Counted from the stretch's first letter, positions 10,026-19,192 are shown. The stretch: 64,000 nucleotides of DNA from an uncultured Clostridia bacterium (GCA_944387555.1 CALXFH010000001.1:1-64000); one strand, 5' to 3'. Made by a program: numbers and translations. The notes: generated from the letters alone by a model not told the origin.

Positions 10026-10640
10026 CTATTCTATTATTATTTTATCTCCATCTACACTAATATACGCTTGTTTATGTAGGGGTTCCTCGTCACGATTAAT
10101 TTCTTTTACTATGTTTGCTATTCTTACTTGTACTGCATCAAATAGTCCAGCTGCAATAATCGCTTGTTTATTTCCCTTTGCTCCTGCATGTGCTAATCCT
10201 CTTAATGCTCCTAAAACAACTATATTATCAGATGCCATTACTTCTGCACCTGAATTTACGTCTCCTAAAATTACCAAACTTCCTTCTGATTCCAATTTTT
10301 GTCCAGACCTTAGAGAACCCCTATGAAATTTTGTTTCTGATACTGCTATTTCTTTATCAAATGCTCTCTTAATGCTAGAAAGCCCTAGGGTCTTAGGCAT
10401 ATCAAAATCTATTTCTACATCTATTTTGCTTTTTATTAATTCTTGTATTTCATCTATTTCTTTATTTTTTAATATTTTCCCCGTCACTCTTATTGGTGTT
10501 TTTTCATCTTTATATAGTTTTTTTAGTTCTGGCAATTTTTTTCTTAATGTGTAAATTATTTGTTCTTGATTTGCATTTTCATCTAATTTTATTACTATTT
10601 CATCTTTCCTTAAATTAATACTTACATAATTATTTTTCAT
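10026..10640 (-). CDS. minC: Septum site-determining protein MinC
   Basis: 204 residues. The N-terminal domain (1-95) is followed by the FtsZ-inhibiting MinC C-terminal beta-helix (about 100-200), recognised by FHRGSLRSGQ, LGDVNSGAEV, DNIVVLGALRGLAHAGA and AAGLFDAVQVRIA. MinC blocks FtsZ polymerisation away from midcell and is normally recruited to the membrane by MinD. Here it lies downstream of the mre/mrdA operon but is separated from it by a terminator and has its own consensus promoter. No minD or minE follows, because the next genes converge on it. The protein itself looks intact. Confidence 0.93.
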   Translation of the reverse strand: MKNNYVSINLRKDEIVIKLDENANQEQIIYTLRKKLPELKKLYKDEKTPIRVTGKILKNKEIDEIQELIKSKIDVEIDFDMPKTLGLSSIKRAFDKEIAVSETKFHRGSLRSGQKLESEGSLVILGDVNSGAEVMASDNIVVLGALRGLAHAGAKGNKQAIIAAGLFDAVQVRIANIVKEINRDEEPLHKQAYISVDGDKIIIE

Positions 10641-10673
10641 TTTTACATCCTTCCAATCCTTATTTACACTTAA

Positions 10674-10702
10674 AATATAATATAGATTTTTTTTATTGTC
10701 AA
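10674..10702 (-). promoter_or_regulatory. Promoter of minC
   Basis: Minus strand TTGACA, 17 bp spacer, TATATT, ending about 33 bp before the minC ATG. It follows the terminator of the rod-shape operon, so minC is a separate transcription unit. Confidence 0.7.
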
Positions 10703-10725
10703 GGGAAATGTAAATAATCCTTATA

Positions 10726-10761
10726 AAAGAGCTATGTTCTTAATTATTTTCATAGCTCTTT
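10726..10761 (-). terminator. Hairpin downstream of mrdA
   Basis: Perfect 11-bp arms AAAGAGCTATG / CATAGCTCTTT around a 14-nt loop, placed about 60 bp after the mrdA stop. The trailing T-run is short. Confidence 0.6.
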
Positions 10762-10820
10762 ACATATTTATTTTCATTTTCATTATTTTACAAAGTGATA
10801 CGAAATTCTCACTTGTCTCT

Positions 10821-12950
10821 TTAATTCATTATTTGCACGTAAGGTTCTGCTGTCATGTCTTCTTCTACAGTTTGTACATTCATTCCAAAATATTCTTCCA
10901 TAATATCTCTTACAACCTCTGCAGTATAGTTTCCATGACCACCATTTTCTACTATAACTACAATTGCGATTTCAGGATTTTCAAAAGGTGCAAAACCAAC
11001 AAACCAAGCATTTACTTTACCATTTTCTGCTTCTGCAGAACCAGTTTTACCACCAACACTAATTCCAAAATCTTTAAATCTTACATATGCTGTACCTGCA
11101 CTATCTTGTGTAACAGATTCCATACCTGCTAAAACTGCATCTAAATATTCTTGCTTTATATCAATATCTTCTACTTGCTCTTCTTGTATTCCTAATTTTT
11201 TATTTACAAAACTTTCTATTTCTTCTTTTGATACTTCTGAACCATCTGATCTTCTTATTGTTCTTACTATCGTAGGTTGTATTCTATTTCCTCCATTTGC
11301 TAGTATACTTATGTATCTTGCCATTTGTACAGGAGTAAAATAGTTATCACTTTGTCCAATAGCAGCTTGTAAAGTATTTCCAGCATACCAGTTTGGATCT
11401 TTTGGATGTAACACTGCTTTTGTTTCAGGACATGCAACATATCCTGATGTTTCACTTGGTAATTCTACTCCTGTTTTACTTCCTAAACCAAAATATTTTG
11501 CAAATTTTGCTAAAGTATCTATACCCATTCTGTCCGCTGTCTCATAGAAGAAATAGTTACAAGATCTTTCAATCGCTTGTGATACATTAAGCCATCCATG
11601 ACCTCTTCCATAATCACTATAATACCAACATTTTGGTGTATACCCTGATTTTGCATACTTTGTATACACACCTGTATCATTTATTCTTGTATTTAAATCT
11701 ATAACACCTGATTCTAACCCTGCTATCGCTGTTACCATTTTAAATGTTGAACCTGGTGAGTATGAATTTTGTACTGCTTTATTTACCAAAGGATGTGCTG
11801 AATCATTATTATACTTGTTCCAATTTTCTGTACTTATTCCTCCTACAAAGTCTGCCGGATTATATGTAGGGTAACTTGCCATTGCTAAAATTTCTCCACT
11901 GTTTACATTCATAACAACACAAGCACCTGCATTTGTATCAAACCTTTGTCCAAAACCTCCACTTGCAATTTTTTGTATATTTGCTGCCAATGCATCTTCT
12001 GTTACTTTTTGAAGGTTAGCATCTATTGTAAGTACTACATCTGAACCAGATACAGCTTCTTCTGAAACATATTCAGCAGTTGTTGTTCCATCAACAGCCA
12101 TATCTATTTGTTTTGTTCCATTTTTTCCTTTTAAATATTCTTCAAAAACAGATTCAATTCCAGTTTTTCCAATAATATCATTTTGGCTATATGTATCTTT
12201 TCTTGTTTGATATTCCTCACTACTTATTTGTGAAGCATAACCTAAAATATGTGCTGCAAGTGTTCCTGATGTATATTCTCTTACAGGTTTTACTGAAATA
12301 TTTATTCCTGCAAATTTATCTGAACTTTCGCTAAATTCTGCAACTGCTTCTCTTGGTATATTATCCGCTATTGTAATTGATTTTGTACTACTATAACCTT
12401 CTATAGATATTTGATATCTAATTGCTATTATTTTTCTTATTTCATCAACATTAGTTGTATTAGTTATCTCATATTTATTAACAAATTTATTAAAAGCTGC
12501 TTCTGCACTTATATTTTCATCCAAGTCATTATCTTCTTTCCATTTATTAAGATCATCACCTGATATTGTAAAATTATATGGATTTATACTAATTGGAAAA
12601 TTATCCGGATAAGAAACTCCGTATTTTTCTAATACTTGTATCATATTTAAAATAGAAATATTAAGCTGATTATCGTCTATTTTAGTTTTATACATCTCTA
12701 ATGAAAATTGCATATCAGAAGTAACTAAGGTTGCACCTGTTCTATCTAAAATATCTCCCCTTGCTGCTTCTAAAGTACTTTCTCTTGTAAGTCTTGTATT
12801 TGATTCTTCTCTGTACTCTGCCCCATGTACTATTTGAAGGCTAAATAGTCTGACAATTAATATTATTCCTATAATATAAACAACAACTGTTAATAAATTA
12901 AATCTAAAATTTATATTTGCTTTTTTGTGTTCTTTTCTTCTTCTTATCAA
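10821..12950 (-). CDS. mrdA: Penicillin-binding protein 2 (elongasome transpeptidase)
   Basis: 709 residues. One membrane anchor (about 17-40), then the PBP dimerisation region (AARGDILDRTG at about 63; IIGKTGIESVFE near 259), then the transpeptidase domain. All three catalytic motifs are present: STFK with nucleophile Ser401, SCN at 463-465, and KTG in GGKTGSAE near 630. It cross-links peptidoglycan during side-wall growth with MreB, MreC and MreD, whose genes lie directly upstream in the same operon. The ATG has GAAGGTGA upstream. It is the last gene before the operon terminator. The family would also fit a SpoVD/FtsI-like paralogue, but the mreBCD context argues for PBP2. Confidence 0.92.
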   Translation of the reverse strand: MIRRRKEHKKANINFRFNLLTVVVYIIGIILIVRLFSLQIVHGAEYREESNTRLTRESTLEAARGDILDRTGATLVTSDMQFSLEMYKTKIDDNQLNISILNMIQVLEKYGVSYPDNFPISINPYNFTISGDDLNKWKEDNDLDENISAEAAFNKFVNKYEITNTTNVDEIRKIIAIRYQISIEGYSSTKSITIADNIPREAVAEFSESSDKFAGINISVKPVREYTSGTLAAHILGYASQISSEEYQTRKDTYSQNDIIGKTGIESVFEEYLKGKNGTKQIDMAVDGTTTAEYVSEEAVSGSDVVLTIDANLQKVTEDALAANIQKIASGGFGQRFDTNAGACVVMNVNSGEILAMASYPTYNPADFVGGISTENWNKYNNDSAHPLVNKAVQNSYSPGSTFKMVTAIAGLESGVIDLNTRINDTGVYTKYAKSGYTPKCWYYSDYGRGHGWLNVSQAIERSCNYFFYETADRMGIDTLAKFAKYFGLGSKTGVELPSETSGYVACPETKAVLHPKDPNWYAGNTLQAAIGQSDNYFTPVQMARYISILANGGNRIQPTIVRTIRRSDGSEVSKEEIESFVNKKLGIQEEQVEDIDIKQEYLDAVLAGMESVTQDSAGTAYVRFKDFGISVGGKTGSAEAENGKVNAWFVGFAPFENPEIAIVVIVENGGHGNYTAEVVRDIMEEYFGMNVQTVEEDMTAEPYVQIMN

Positions 12951-12983
12951 ACTATCACCTTCTTTCTTTGTTACATTTATTAT

Positions 12984-13518
12984 TTAGAAATATCTTGTTA
13001 ATATTTTATTTCCTTTATATTCATTCTCAATATAATATCCTGCTTTTTGTATTATTGGATATAATATTATAGTTAAAATCAAATTATATACAATCTCAAT
13101 TGCAAGTATCCTTATAAAACTCATTATTTCAACATTTATTGCAGAAAACATATAACCTAGCAAATAATTTAAAACTTCCACTAATAATGTAGAGCCAAAT
13201 ACCATAAGCATTATAGTCATTCTACTATCTTTTGAAAAGTTTTTATCAAACACACCAGCTAAAAATCCTATCAACCCTAATGTTACGGCATTAATACCTA
13301 TTTGCTGACCAAGTAAAAAATCTAGTATTAAACCAGTTACTACTCCATAAATTGTACCAACAGTTCTACTTGCAAACAAACCTATAAACAATACATATAT
13401 AACAAATAAATTAGGCATAACACCCGCAATTTTAAACCAAGTAAAGAAGTTTGATTGAAGATAATATATAATTAATCCGTACTATTACTAAACCTATATT
13501 AATTACTAGTTTTTTCAA
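12984..13518 (-). CDS. mreD: Rod shape-determining protein MreD, interrupted by a +1 frame change at a CGG codon
   Basis: An integral membrane elongasome subunit. The continuous frame 12984-13418 encodes 144 residues but lacks the normal N terminus. Upstream codons in the same frame read GLIIYYLQSNFFTWFKIAGV directly into it, with a stop just before. The only good initiation signal (GAGGTGA, then TTG at 13516-13518) opens another frame that reads MKKLVINIGLVIV and then CGG. Skipping the C of that CGG (13477-13479) and reading GGA joins both parts into a 177-residue protein of normal MreD length with the first membrane helix restored. In the unshifted frame the TTG reading frame ends after 28 residues. 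It sits between mreC and mrdA. Confidence 0.85.
13477..13479 (-). other. Putative +1 frameshift site at CGG in mreD
   Basis: Context on the coding strand is ATA GTA CGG ATT in the initial frame, and C-GGA TTA after a one-base forward shift. The restored residues (IVGLIIYYLQ) form a continuous membrane helix. Confidence 0.7.
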
Positions 13519-13531
13519 TTAATTCACCTCT

Positions 13532-14347
13532 TTATTGATTTGTAATTACAAGTACTGTATCTAATTTATCAAAATCTACTGCCGTATCAATTATTGCATA
13601 TCTATCAGTTATATTTTGTGCGTTTTCAACACTTCTTATTGTTCCTACATGAATACCTTTTGGGTAAATACCTCCAAGTCCTGACGTTTCAACACTATCT
13701 CCTTGAACAACATTAGCATCTGTTGGTATATACATTCCTCTTAATGTAGAATTTTCATCCAATGTTCCTTTACACACAATACTATCTTCTGTTGTACTCA
13801 TTGTACAGCTAACAGAACTTGCTGTGTCAATAATTGTCTGTACTTTTGCTGTATTATTTGTTACAGAAATTACGTGTCCTACTAAACCTTGGTCACCTAT
13901 TACTGTCATATCTTCTTTGACTCCGTCATCACTTCCCACGTTAATGACTATTGTTTTTGAATAATTACTAATATCTTTATTTATTACATATCCTGGTACT
14001 GTTGTATATTCACCATATTTTTCACTTAAATTTAAATATTCTTGCAATGTTTCATTTTGTGTTTTTATATTTTCAAGCTCTCTTACTGATTGTTCTAATT
14101 CACTATTTTTTTGTCTTAGATCTTCATTTTCTGCTTGTAAATTATTAATATCTGTAAAAAATGTGCTATTTCCACTTAATTTATTTTTTAAATATGTCAA
14201 ACCATTTTGTATAGGCATAACTAAGTTAGTTGCAGCATTTTCAAAAAAGCTACTATTACTTTCTCCGTTTGAAAATATTACAATTAAAATTAATATTATT
14301 ATAGTAATAATAATTCCTATAATTCCGCCTTTTTTCTTTCTATACAT
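13532..14347 (-). CDS. mreC: Rod shape-determining protein MreC
   Basis: 271 residues. A cytoplasmic basic N terminus and one membrane helix (about 9-24) are followed by a coiled coil (about 65-105, Leu/Glu/Asn heptads) and the beta-barrel MreC domain (GYVINKDISNYSKTIVINVG, DQGLVGHVI, ETSGLGGIYPKGIHVG). It bridges cytoplasmic MreB to periplasmic-side PBP2 in the elongasome. It lies 16 bp after mreB and directly upstream of mreD in the same operon. Confidence 0.93.
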   Translation of the reverse strand: MYRKKKGGIIGIIITIIILILIVIFSNGESNSSFFENAATNLVMPIQNGLTYLKNKLSGNSTFFTDINNLQAENEDLRQKNSELEQSVRELENIKTQNETLQEYLNLSEKYGEYTTVPGYVINKDISNYSKTIVINVGSDDGVKEDMTVIGDQGLVGHVISVTNNTAKVQTIIDTASSVSCTMSTTEDSIVCKGTLDENSTLRGMYIPTDANVVQGDSVETSGLGGIYPKGIHVGTIRSVENAQNITDRYAIIDTAVDFDKLDTVLVITNQ

Positions 14348-14363
14348 TTTTTACTCCTTGTCT

Positions 14364-15398
14364 TTATCTTTTATTATTTCTTGCATTTACAAGAACTCTT
14401 CCTAAACGTTCTATATCTTCTAATGTTTTTCCTGCTCCTCTTACAACACAGTCTAATGGTTCTTCTGCTACATAAACAGGCATTCCTGTTTCTTGACTTA
14501 TCAGCTTGTCTAAATTCTTAATTAAAGCTCCACCTCCAGCTAATACTATACCTTTTTCCATAATATCCGCTGCTAACTCTGGTGGTGTTTTTTCTAATGT
14601 CATTTTTACTATTTCTACTATTTTTGAAATTGACTCTTTCATAGCCTCTTCTATTTGCGTTGATGTTATTGTTACATTTTTTGGTAATCCTGTACTTAAG
14701 TCTCTTCCTCTAATTTCCATACTCATTTCAGTCATAAGTGGCATTGCACAACCAAGTTGTATTTTTATTTGCTCTGCTGTTGTGTCACCAATTGCTAAGT
14801 TTAACTCACGTTTTATATAATTTACTATATCTTCATCAAGCTCATCTCCTGCAACTCTTAGTGAATGACTTACTACAATTCCTCCTAATGAAATAACCGC
14901 TACTTCTGTTGTTCCTCCTCCAATGTCTACAATGATGTTTCCACTAGGCTCACCAACATCTAAAGACGCTCCAATTGCTGCTGCCATAGGCTCTTCTATT
15001 AAATATACTTCTCTTGCTCCTGCTTGCATTACAGCTTCTTCTACTGCTCTTTCCTCTACTTCTGTTATTCCTGATGGTACACCTACCACTACTCTTGGTT
15101 TTCCTATATTATATCTTTTACCTACTTTTGCAATTATGTTCTTAAGCATTAATTGTGTTGCTGTAAAATCTGCTATAACACCATCTTTCATAGGTCTTAC
15201 AGCTCTTATTTGTTCTGGTGTTCTTCCCAGCATTTCTTTTGCCTCAGTTCCAGTTGCTACAATATTTCCTGTTCTTTTATTTATTGCAACCACTGATGGC
15301 TCTTTTAAAACAATTCCTTTTCCTTTTAAAGCTACTAAAAGATTAGCTGTTCCTAAATCAATTCCAATATCTTTTGATCCAAATGTAAAAAATTTCAT
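14364..15398 (-). CDS. mreB: Rod shape-determining protein MreB (actin-like)
   Basis: 344 residues, full family length. Actin-fold nucleotide motifs are present: DLGTANLLV at 13, [11 protein letters not shown] near 160, and [11 protein letters not shown] near 290, plus the MreB signature [16 protein letters not shown]. It polymerises under the membrane to guide lateral wall synthesis. It is followed by mreC and preceded 49 bp upstream by radC, a common Firmicute order. Mbl-type paralogues are equally possible by sequence, but the mreCD context favours MreB. Confidence 0.95.
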   Translation of the reverse strand: MKFFTFGSKDIGIDLGTANLLVALKGKGIVLKEPSVVAINKRTGNIVATGTEAKEMLGRTPEQIRAVRPMKDGVIADFTATQLMLKNIIAKVGKRYNIGKPRVVVGVPSGITEVEERAVEEAVMQAGAREVYLIEEPMAAAIGASLDVGEPSGNIIVDIGGGTTEVAVISLGGIVVSHSLRVAGDELDEDIVNYIKRELNLAIGDTTAEQIKIQLGCAMPLMTEMSMEIRGRDLSTGLPKNVTITSTQIEEAMKESISKIVEIVKMTLEKTPPELAADIMEKGIVLAGGGALIKNLDKLISQETGMPVYVAEEPLDCVVRGAGKTLEDIERLGRVLVNARNNKR

Positions 15399-15446
15399 AA
15401 TCCAAGTTCCTTTCTTTTATTTAAGTTTTAATCTTTATGTTATTTT

Positions 15447-16148
15447 TCATTTGTTTTCTTTATTAATTTCATTTAAAAAACTTACATATTGCATATTTCC
15501 AATTATTAAATGGTCTAGCATCTCTATTCCAATATCTTTTGCTGCCTTCATTAATTTTCCAGTATATATTATGTCTTCATCGCTTGGTTTTAAGTTTCCA
15601 CTTGGGTGGTTATGCACTAGTATAAACTTTGGTGCTTTCATTCTAATTGGTTCATACAAAATATCCCTTATAGGAATTTCTATAAAATTAATTGTTCCTT
15701 TTGCTACATCTTCTATTTTTAAAATTTCATTTTTACTATTTAAAACAACTACTTGTACAATTTCTTCTTTCCTAAAGCACAAGCTACTCATTAATATTTT
15801 AGCTAAATCTTGTGGATTTTTTATGACTTTTCTCTTATATTTTGATGTTTTGAACATCCTTATAGCTATTTCTCCTACAGCTTTTAATTGTATTGCTTTT
15901 ACTTTTCCTATTCCTTTTAATTCCATTAATTCTGGTATTGTTAATGTATTTAGATAATTTAAATTCTCATCAGTTGTATTATTTAGACTAAGTAGCTTTT
16001 GAGCTAACTGTACAGCTGTTTCTTCTCTAGTTCCTGTCTTTATTATTATTGCTAATAACTCTGCATCTGATAATGCTTTTTCTCCATACATTTCTAATTT
16101 TTCATATGGCCTTTCTAATTCTGGTAATTCTTTTATTTTCATAGACAA
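15447..16148 (-). CDS. radC: RadC/UPF0758 family JAB-domain protein
   Basis: 233 residues. An N-terminal UPF0758 region with a helix-hairpin-helix (LKGIGKVKA, 77-85) precedes a MPN/JAB metalloprotease-like domain. The zinc motif is complete: HNHPSG with H179 and H181, then PSxED. The family was named for DNA repair, but that role is not established and the molecular function is unknown. It lies between DUF4321 and mreB, as in many Firmicutes. Confidence 0.92.
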   Translation of the reverse strand: MSMKIKELPELERPYEKLEMYGEKALSDAELLAIIIKTGTREETAVQLAQKLLSLNNTTDENLNYLNTLTIPELMELKGIGKVKAIQLKAVGEIAIRMFKTSKYKRKVIKNPQDLAKILMSSLCFRKEEIVQVVVLNSKNEILKIEDVAKGTINFIEIPIRDILYEPIRMKAPKFILVHNHPSGNLKPSDEDIIYTGKLMKAAKDIGIEMLDHLIIGNMQYVSFLNEINKENK

Positions 16149-16203
16149 AATATATCAAATCCTTTCTTTTTAAGATTTCCCTATATTTTGCCCCTATTAT
16201 CCC

Positions 16204-16461
16204 CTATATTTTTTTATAGATAAATATTGCAAGTACCATTCCTATTATGCTTGAGATATTAATTTTAAACATTAATCCAAATGTTATTTGTATAACACTT
16301 AAATCAAGTGTTATAGGTGTATTTAGTCCAAAACTTTGACCATAAGAAAGCCACCAAAGCCAACTAACTCTTGATGCTAATTCTCCTAATAATCCACCTA
16401 TTACTATTCCTGATAATATAAAAACTAATAATATCCATACATTTTTTTCTTTCGTTGCCAT
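16204..16461 (-). CDS. DUF4321 small membrane protein
   Basis: 85 residues with two or three hydrophobic segments (about 8-28 and 55-82) and the family pattern GIVIGGLLGELASR. The function is unknown. It is the first gene of the leftward radC-mreBCD-mrdA operon and carries the operon promoter upstream. The conserved genomic position next to radC/mreB supports the assignment. Confidence 0.8.
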   Translation of the reverse strand: MATKEKNVWILLVFILSGIVIGGLLGELASRVSWLWWLSYGQSFGLNTPITLDLSVIQITFGLMFKINISSIIGMVLAIFIYKKI

Positions 16462-16518
16462 TTTTATCCCTCCAAAAATTTCTTTTTCTCTTACGGCTAT
16501 TCATTTTTCCACACAGGT

Positions 16519-16547
16519 ATTATATATTGAATTAGCAAATTTTTCAA
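16519..16547 (-). promoter_or_regulatory. Promoter of the DUF4321-radC-mreBCD-mrdA operon
   Basis: Minus strand TTGAAA, 17 bp, TATAAT, about 58 bp before the DUF4321 ATG. Confidence 0.65.
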
Positions 16548-16597
16548 GTAAATAATATTATTTTTTTATTAATTTTACTTTTTTACAAACAAGTTTA

Positions 16598-16626
16598 TTG
16601 AAATGTGAAAATTGCTGTGTTATATT
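16598..16626 (+). promoter_or_regulatory. Promoter of mecA
   Basis: Plus strand TTGAAA, 17 bp, TATATT, about 110 bp before the mecA ATG. It diverges from the rod-shape operon promoter. The long leader is AT-rich with no recognised riboswitch. Confidence 0.55.
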
Positions 16627-16735
16627 ATAAAGAAATTTAAAATTTAATAAAAAGAATTACCAAAAATTATATATTTAAATATAATAATATTAGTAGTATA
16701 ATTAAATTAGTATTATTTTAGGAGGTATTTACTTT

Positions 16736-17371
16736 ATGAAAATAGAGAAATTAACAGAGGATAAGATAAGAATAATCGTTAATCCTTCTGATTTAGAACT
16801 AGAAAATTTAGATGTTCACTCTATAATGACTAAAGCTATAGAACGTCAAGGATTTTTTATACATATGTTAGAAAAAGCAAAAGATGAAGTCGGTTTTAAC
16901 ACAGATGGCTGTAGGCTATTAATTGAAGCTTTTTCAACTTCTGATGATATTTTAGTTTTTACAATAACTAAATATGAAAATATATCAAATAAGATATTAA
17001 ACCCAAATAAAGTTGGACTTAAAGTAAAAAGAAAGTCTTTAAATATAACTAATAAACAAGCTTTATACAAACTAAAGAACTTCGACGAATTTTGTGATTT
17101 TTGTGAGTGTATAAACAATGAATATAAATTTGATATTAAGAAACTTTCTAAAAATACATATTTATATTTATATAATAATACATATTACTTGTTTATGAAA
17201 AACATTAGTATAGACAACATTGCTCTTAAAAATTTTTACTCTATTGCTTCTGAATTTTTAGTACCTGTTCATTACTCTAACAATTTTGAGAGTAAATTAT
17301 TAGAACACGGCAAATTAATTATTAAAGGTAATGCTATACTTACTGGAATAAAATATTTTGCACATAAATAA
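16736..17371 (+). CDS. mecA: Adaptor protein MecA
   Basis: 211 residues. The N-terminal substrate-binding part begins MKIEKLTEDKIRIIV and contains the SDLELENLDVHSIM region. The C-terminal half (about 115-211) matches the ClpC-binding domain. MecA delivers substrates to the ClpCP protease, and in Bacillus it targets ComK. A good AGGAGGT lies before the ATG. It is monocistronic, with its own promoter and a terminator directly after the stop. Confidence 0.88.
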   Translation: MKIEKLTEDKIRIIVNPSDLELENLDVHSIMTKAIERQGFFIHMLEKAKDEVGFNTDGCRLLIEAFSTSDDILVFTITKYENISNKILNPNKVGLKVKRKSLNITNKQALYKLKNFDEFCDFCECINNEYKFDIKKLSKNTYLYLYNNTYYLFMKNISIDNIALKNFYSIASEFLVPVHYSNNFESKLLEHGKLIIKGNAILTGIKYFAHK

Positions 17372-17397
17372 AACCGGATTTTATATCCGGCTTTTTA
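17371..17397. terminator. Bidirectional terminator between mecA and the M23 peptidase gene
   Basis: Stem CCGGAT / ATCCGG extended by AAA/TTT flanks, with a following CTTTTTAT run. It lies between two convergent genes and can serve both. Confidence 0.75.
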
Positions 17398-17405
17398 TAT
17401 ATTTT

Positions 17406-18428
17406 TTAATAAACATAGTTTTGTGGATTATATGCAACTCCATTTACTCTAACTTCTAAGTGCAAATGTGGTCCTGTAGAGTTTCCAGTTGAGCCAACTG
17501 CTGCAACAGTTTGTCCTTGTGAAACTTCAGTTCCAACTCCTACATATAATTTACTACAATGACAATAATAAGTTTGTACACCATTTCCATGACTTATTAC
17601 TAGCATATTTCCATAAGACCCTTTATACCCTGCAAATGTTACTGTTCCTGATGCTGCTGCTTTTATTGGTGTTCCAGCTGATGCTGAAATATCAAGTCCT
17701 GTATGTGATGATCTTCTAATACTACTTGATGCGCCAAATCTAGATGTTATTACTCCTGATATTGGCCTTATTAAACTTATTCCAATATTTGCTTTTGCGC
17801 TTGATGTTGTCCCTTTTGTATTTACCGTTCCAGTTGCTGCATATTTTGTAGCACTTCTACTAGTTGATGCTACTACAACTGGTTTTGGTGGTTCTACATA
17901 CAATTTTGATATAGCCTCTTCTGATGTTACTAAATCTTTCATTTCTGTCTCATACTTTTCTACAATTGCAACATTTTCTATATTAGAACTGTTTTTTTCT
18001 TTCAAACTGTTAACAACATTTTCTGCATCTTCAAAAGTCCCTACATATGCTTTTTCTTCTTGATTATCTGTTATTGCATAATATCTATAATATGTAACTC
18101 CTGATTCTTTTATTTTATTAAATATTTCATCATCATTAGTTACGATATTCTTTTTTAACAAACAAAGTTTATACTCTGGCATTTTATCTACTTGAACAAA
18201 TGCTACATTAGAATTTGTTCCATCTCCGTTATCAACATAGTCATTTATTCTATGTTGTAAACTTGCTCTATCTTCTGTATATCCTACTTGCTCACCATTT
18301 ATAAAAACACTATATGTTGGTTTATATAAAAAGGCTATTGTTCCTATAATTAAAAAAGCTGCTATCACAAAAAGAATTATAAATTTAATTCCTCTTTTTG
18401 TATGTATCAACACTTTTTTTAACATCAA
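17406..18428 (-). CDS. Membrane-anchored M23 (LytM-type) peptidase
   Basis: 340 residues. One N-terminal membrane helix (about 15-35) is followed by a roughly 180-residue extracytoplasmic region of unclear fold and a Thr/Ser/Ala linker. The C-terminal M23 domain carries the zinc and catalytic motifs SSHTGLDIS and HLHLEVR. All metal ligands appear present, so it is likely an active endopeptidase acting on peptidoglycan cross-bridges. It could be the clostridial SpoIIQ-type protein, but no spoIIIA-type neighbour is here to support that, so I leave it unnamed. A plausible promoter lies upstream. Confidence 0.85.
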   Translation of the reverse strand: MMLKKVLIHTKRGIKFIILFVIAAFLIIGTIAFLYKPTYSVFINGEQVGYTEDRASLQHRINDYVDNGDGTNSNVAFVQVDKMPEYKLCLLKKNIVTNDDEIFNKIKESGVTYYRYYAITDNQEEKAYVGTFEDAENVVNSLKEKNSSNIENVAIVEKYETEMKDLVTSEEAISKLYVEPPKPVVVASTSRSATKYAATGTVNTKGTTSSAKANIGISLIRPISGVITSRFGASSSIRRSSHTGLDISASAGTPIKAAASGTVTFAGYKGSYGNMLVISHGNGVQTYYCHCSKLYVGVGTEVSQGQTVAAVGSTGNSTGPHLHLEVRVNGVAYNPQNYVY

Positions 18429-18470
18429 TATTCTCTCCTTTGTAAATTTTATTTCCTATTTTTCATTGTA

Positions 18471-18499
18471 ATCATATTGTAATATTTCTTTTTTTGCAA
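18471..18499 (-). promoter_or_regulatory. Probable promoter of the M23 peptidase gene
   Basis: Minus strand TTGCAA, 17 bp, TATGAT. Spacing is consensus; the boxes are moderately conserved. Confidence 0.4.
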
Positions 18500-18540
18500 A
18501 GATATTCTTTCTCTAATTTCCGTAGGTTTTCTTTGTTTTT

Positions 18541-18580
18541 TTCATTTTATCTCATTTTTTTTCGTTTTATCTCGTTTTTT
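18541..18580. repeat. Two-copy 20-bp tandem repeat
   Basis: TTCATTTTATCTCATTTTTT is followed directly by TTCGTTTTATCTCGTTTTTT. The copies differ only by two A/G changes at equivalent positions. It lies in the intergenic gap between the coat-protein terminator and the M23 gene promoter. The function is unknown. Confidence 0.6.
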
Positions 18581-18604
18581 CTAAAAAATGCTTTTTGAAA
18601 ATAG

Positions 18605-18641
18605 AAAAATGCCGTATAAGAATTACTCTCACGGCATTTTT
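18605..18641 (-). terminator. Terminator of the coat-protein pair
   Basis: Arms AAAAATGCCGT / ACGGCATTTTT around a 15-nt loop, just after the stop of the 81-residue coat protein. A T-run follows on the minus strand. Confidence 0.75.
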
Positions 18642-18644
18642 ATT

Positions 18645-18890
18645 TTATCCTTGCATTTCTGTTTTTACTGTATTTATTTCAGTTACTGTAGCTTTTTGAG
18701 CTGGTATATAATAACCTTTACTTTGTGCTACTTTAAATAACTCATATTGAAAACTTTCATCATTATTTCTTATTTGTTGAAATGTTTGTCTTAATTGCAT
18801 ATTTTCACATTCTGAAATAGCTGTTTGATATGCTGTTAAGTCTGACTTTACTCCTGCCAAAATATCATTTACCATTACTTTTTCGTCCAT
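18645..18890 (-). CDS. Spore coat protein, CotF-like
   Basis: 81 residues, all helical, with the CotF-family pattern YQTAISECENMQLRQTFQQI followed by YELFKVAQSKGYY. Such proteins form part of the outer spore layers in Clostridia. It is the second gene of a pair with the 63-residue CotF-like gene 15 bp upstream, and a strong terminator follows. No enzymatic motif is visible. Confidence 0.75.
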   Translation of the reverse strand: MDEKVMVNDILAGVKSDLTAYQTAISECENMQLRQTFQQIRNNDESFQYELFKVAQSKGYYIPAQKATVTEINTVKTEMQG

Positions 18891-18905
18891 TACTTTTCCT
18901 CCTTT

Positions 18906-19097
18906 TTAATTATTTCCTAAAAAACTCATTAATTTTTGTTTTGTGTTTAATGCATCTTGAGCTGATTTTGTAAACATTTGCTTAATCTGTGGATCAACTG
19001 CTTGACCTGCATATGTGTTTAATTTTTGATATGTTGTTTCATGTGCTCCTATTAGATGTCTTAAATGTTGTAATTCTACTTGATTTAAATCTGGCAT
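18906..19097 (-). CDS. Small spore coat protein, CotF-like
   Basis: 63 residues beginning MPDLNQVELQHLRHLIGAHE, the typical start of small clostridial CotF-like coat proteins. The start at 19097 was chosen because GGAAGG lies 7 bp upstream; longer readings add a non-conserved basic extension. It partners the 81-residue coat gene downstream, with which it may form a heteromer, as both are helical bundles of the same family. Confidence 0.75.
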   Translation of the reverse strand: MPDLNQVELQHLRHLIGAHETTYQKLNTYAGQAVDPQIKQMFTKSAQDALNTKQKLMSFLGNN

Positions 19098-19192
19098 ATT
19101 TATCCTTCCTTTCATATAAATTCTAAATTTATTATTTCCAGTTTTAAATCTTTTATACAAAAAAATAAAAACAGATTTCTCTGTTTTCATTT

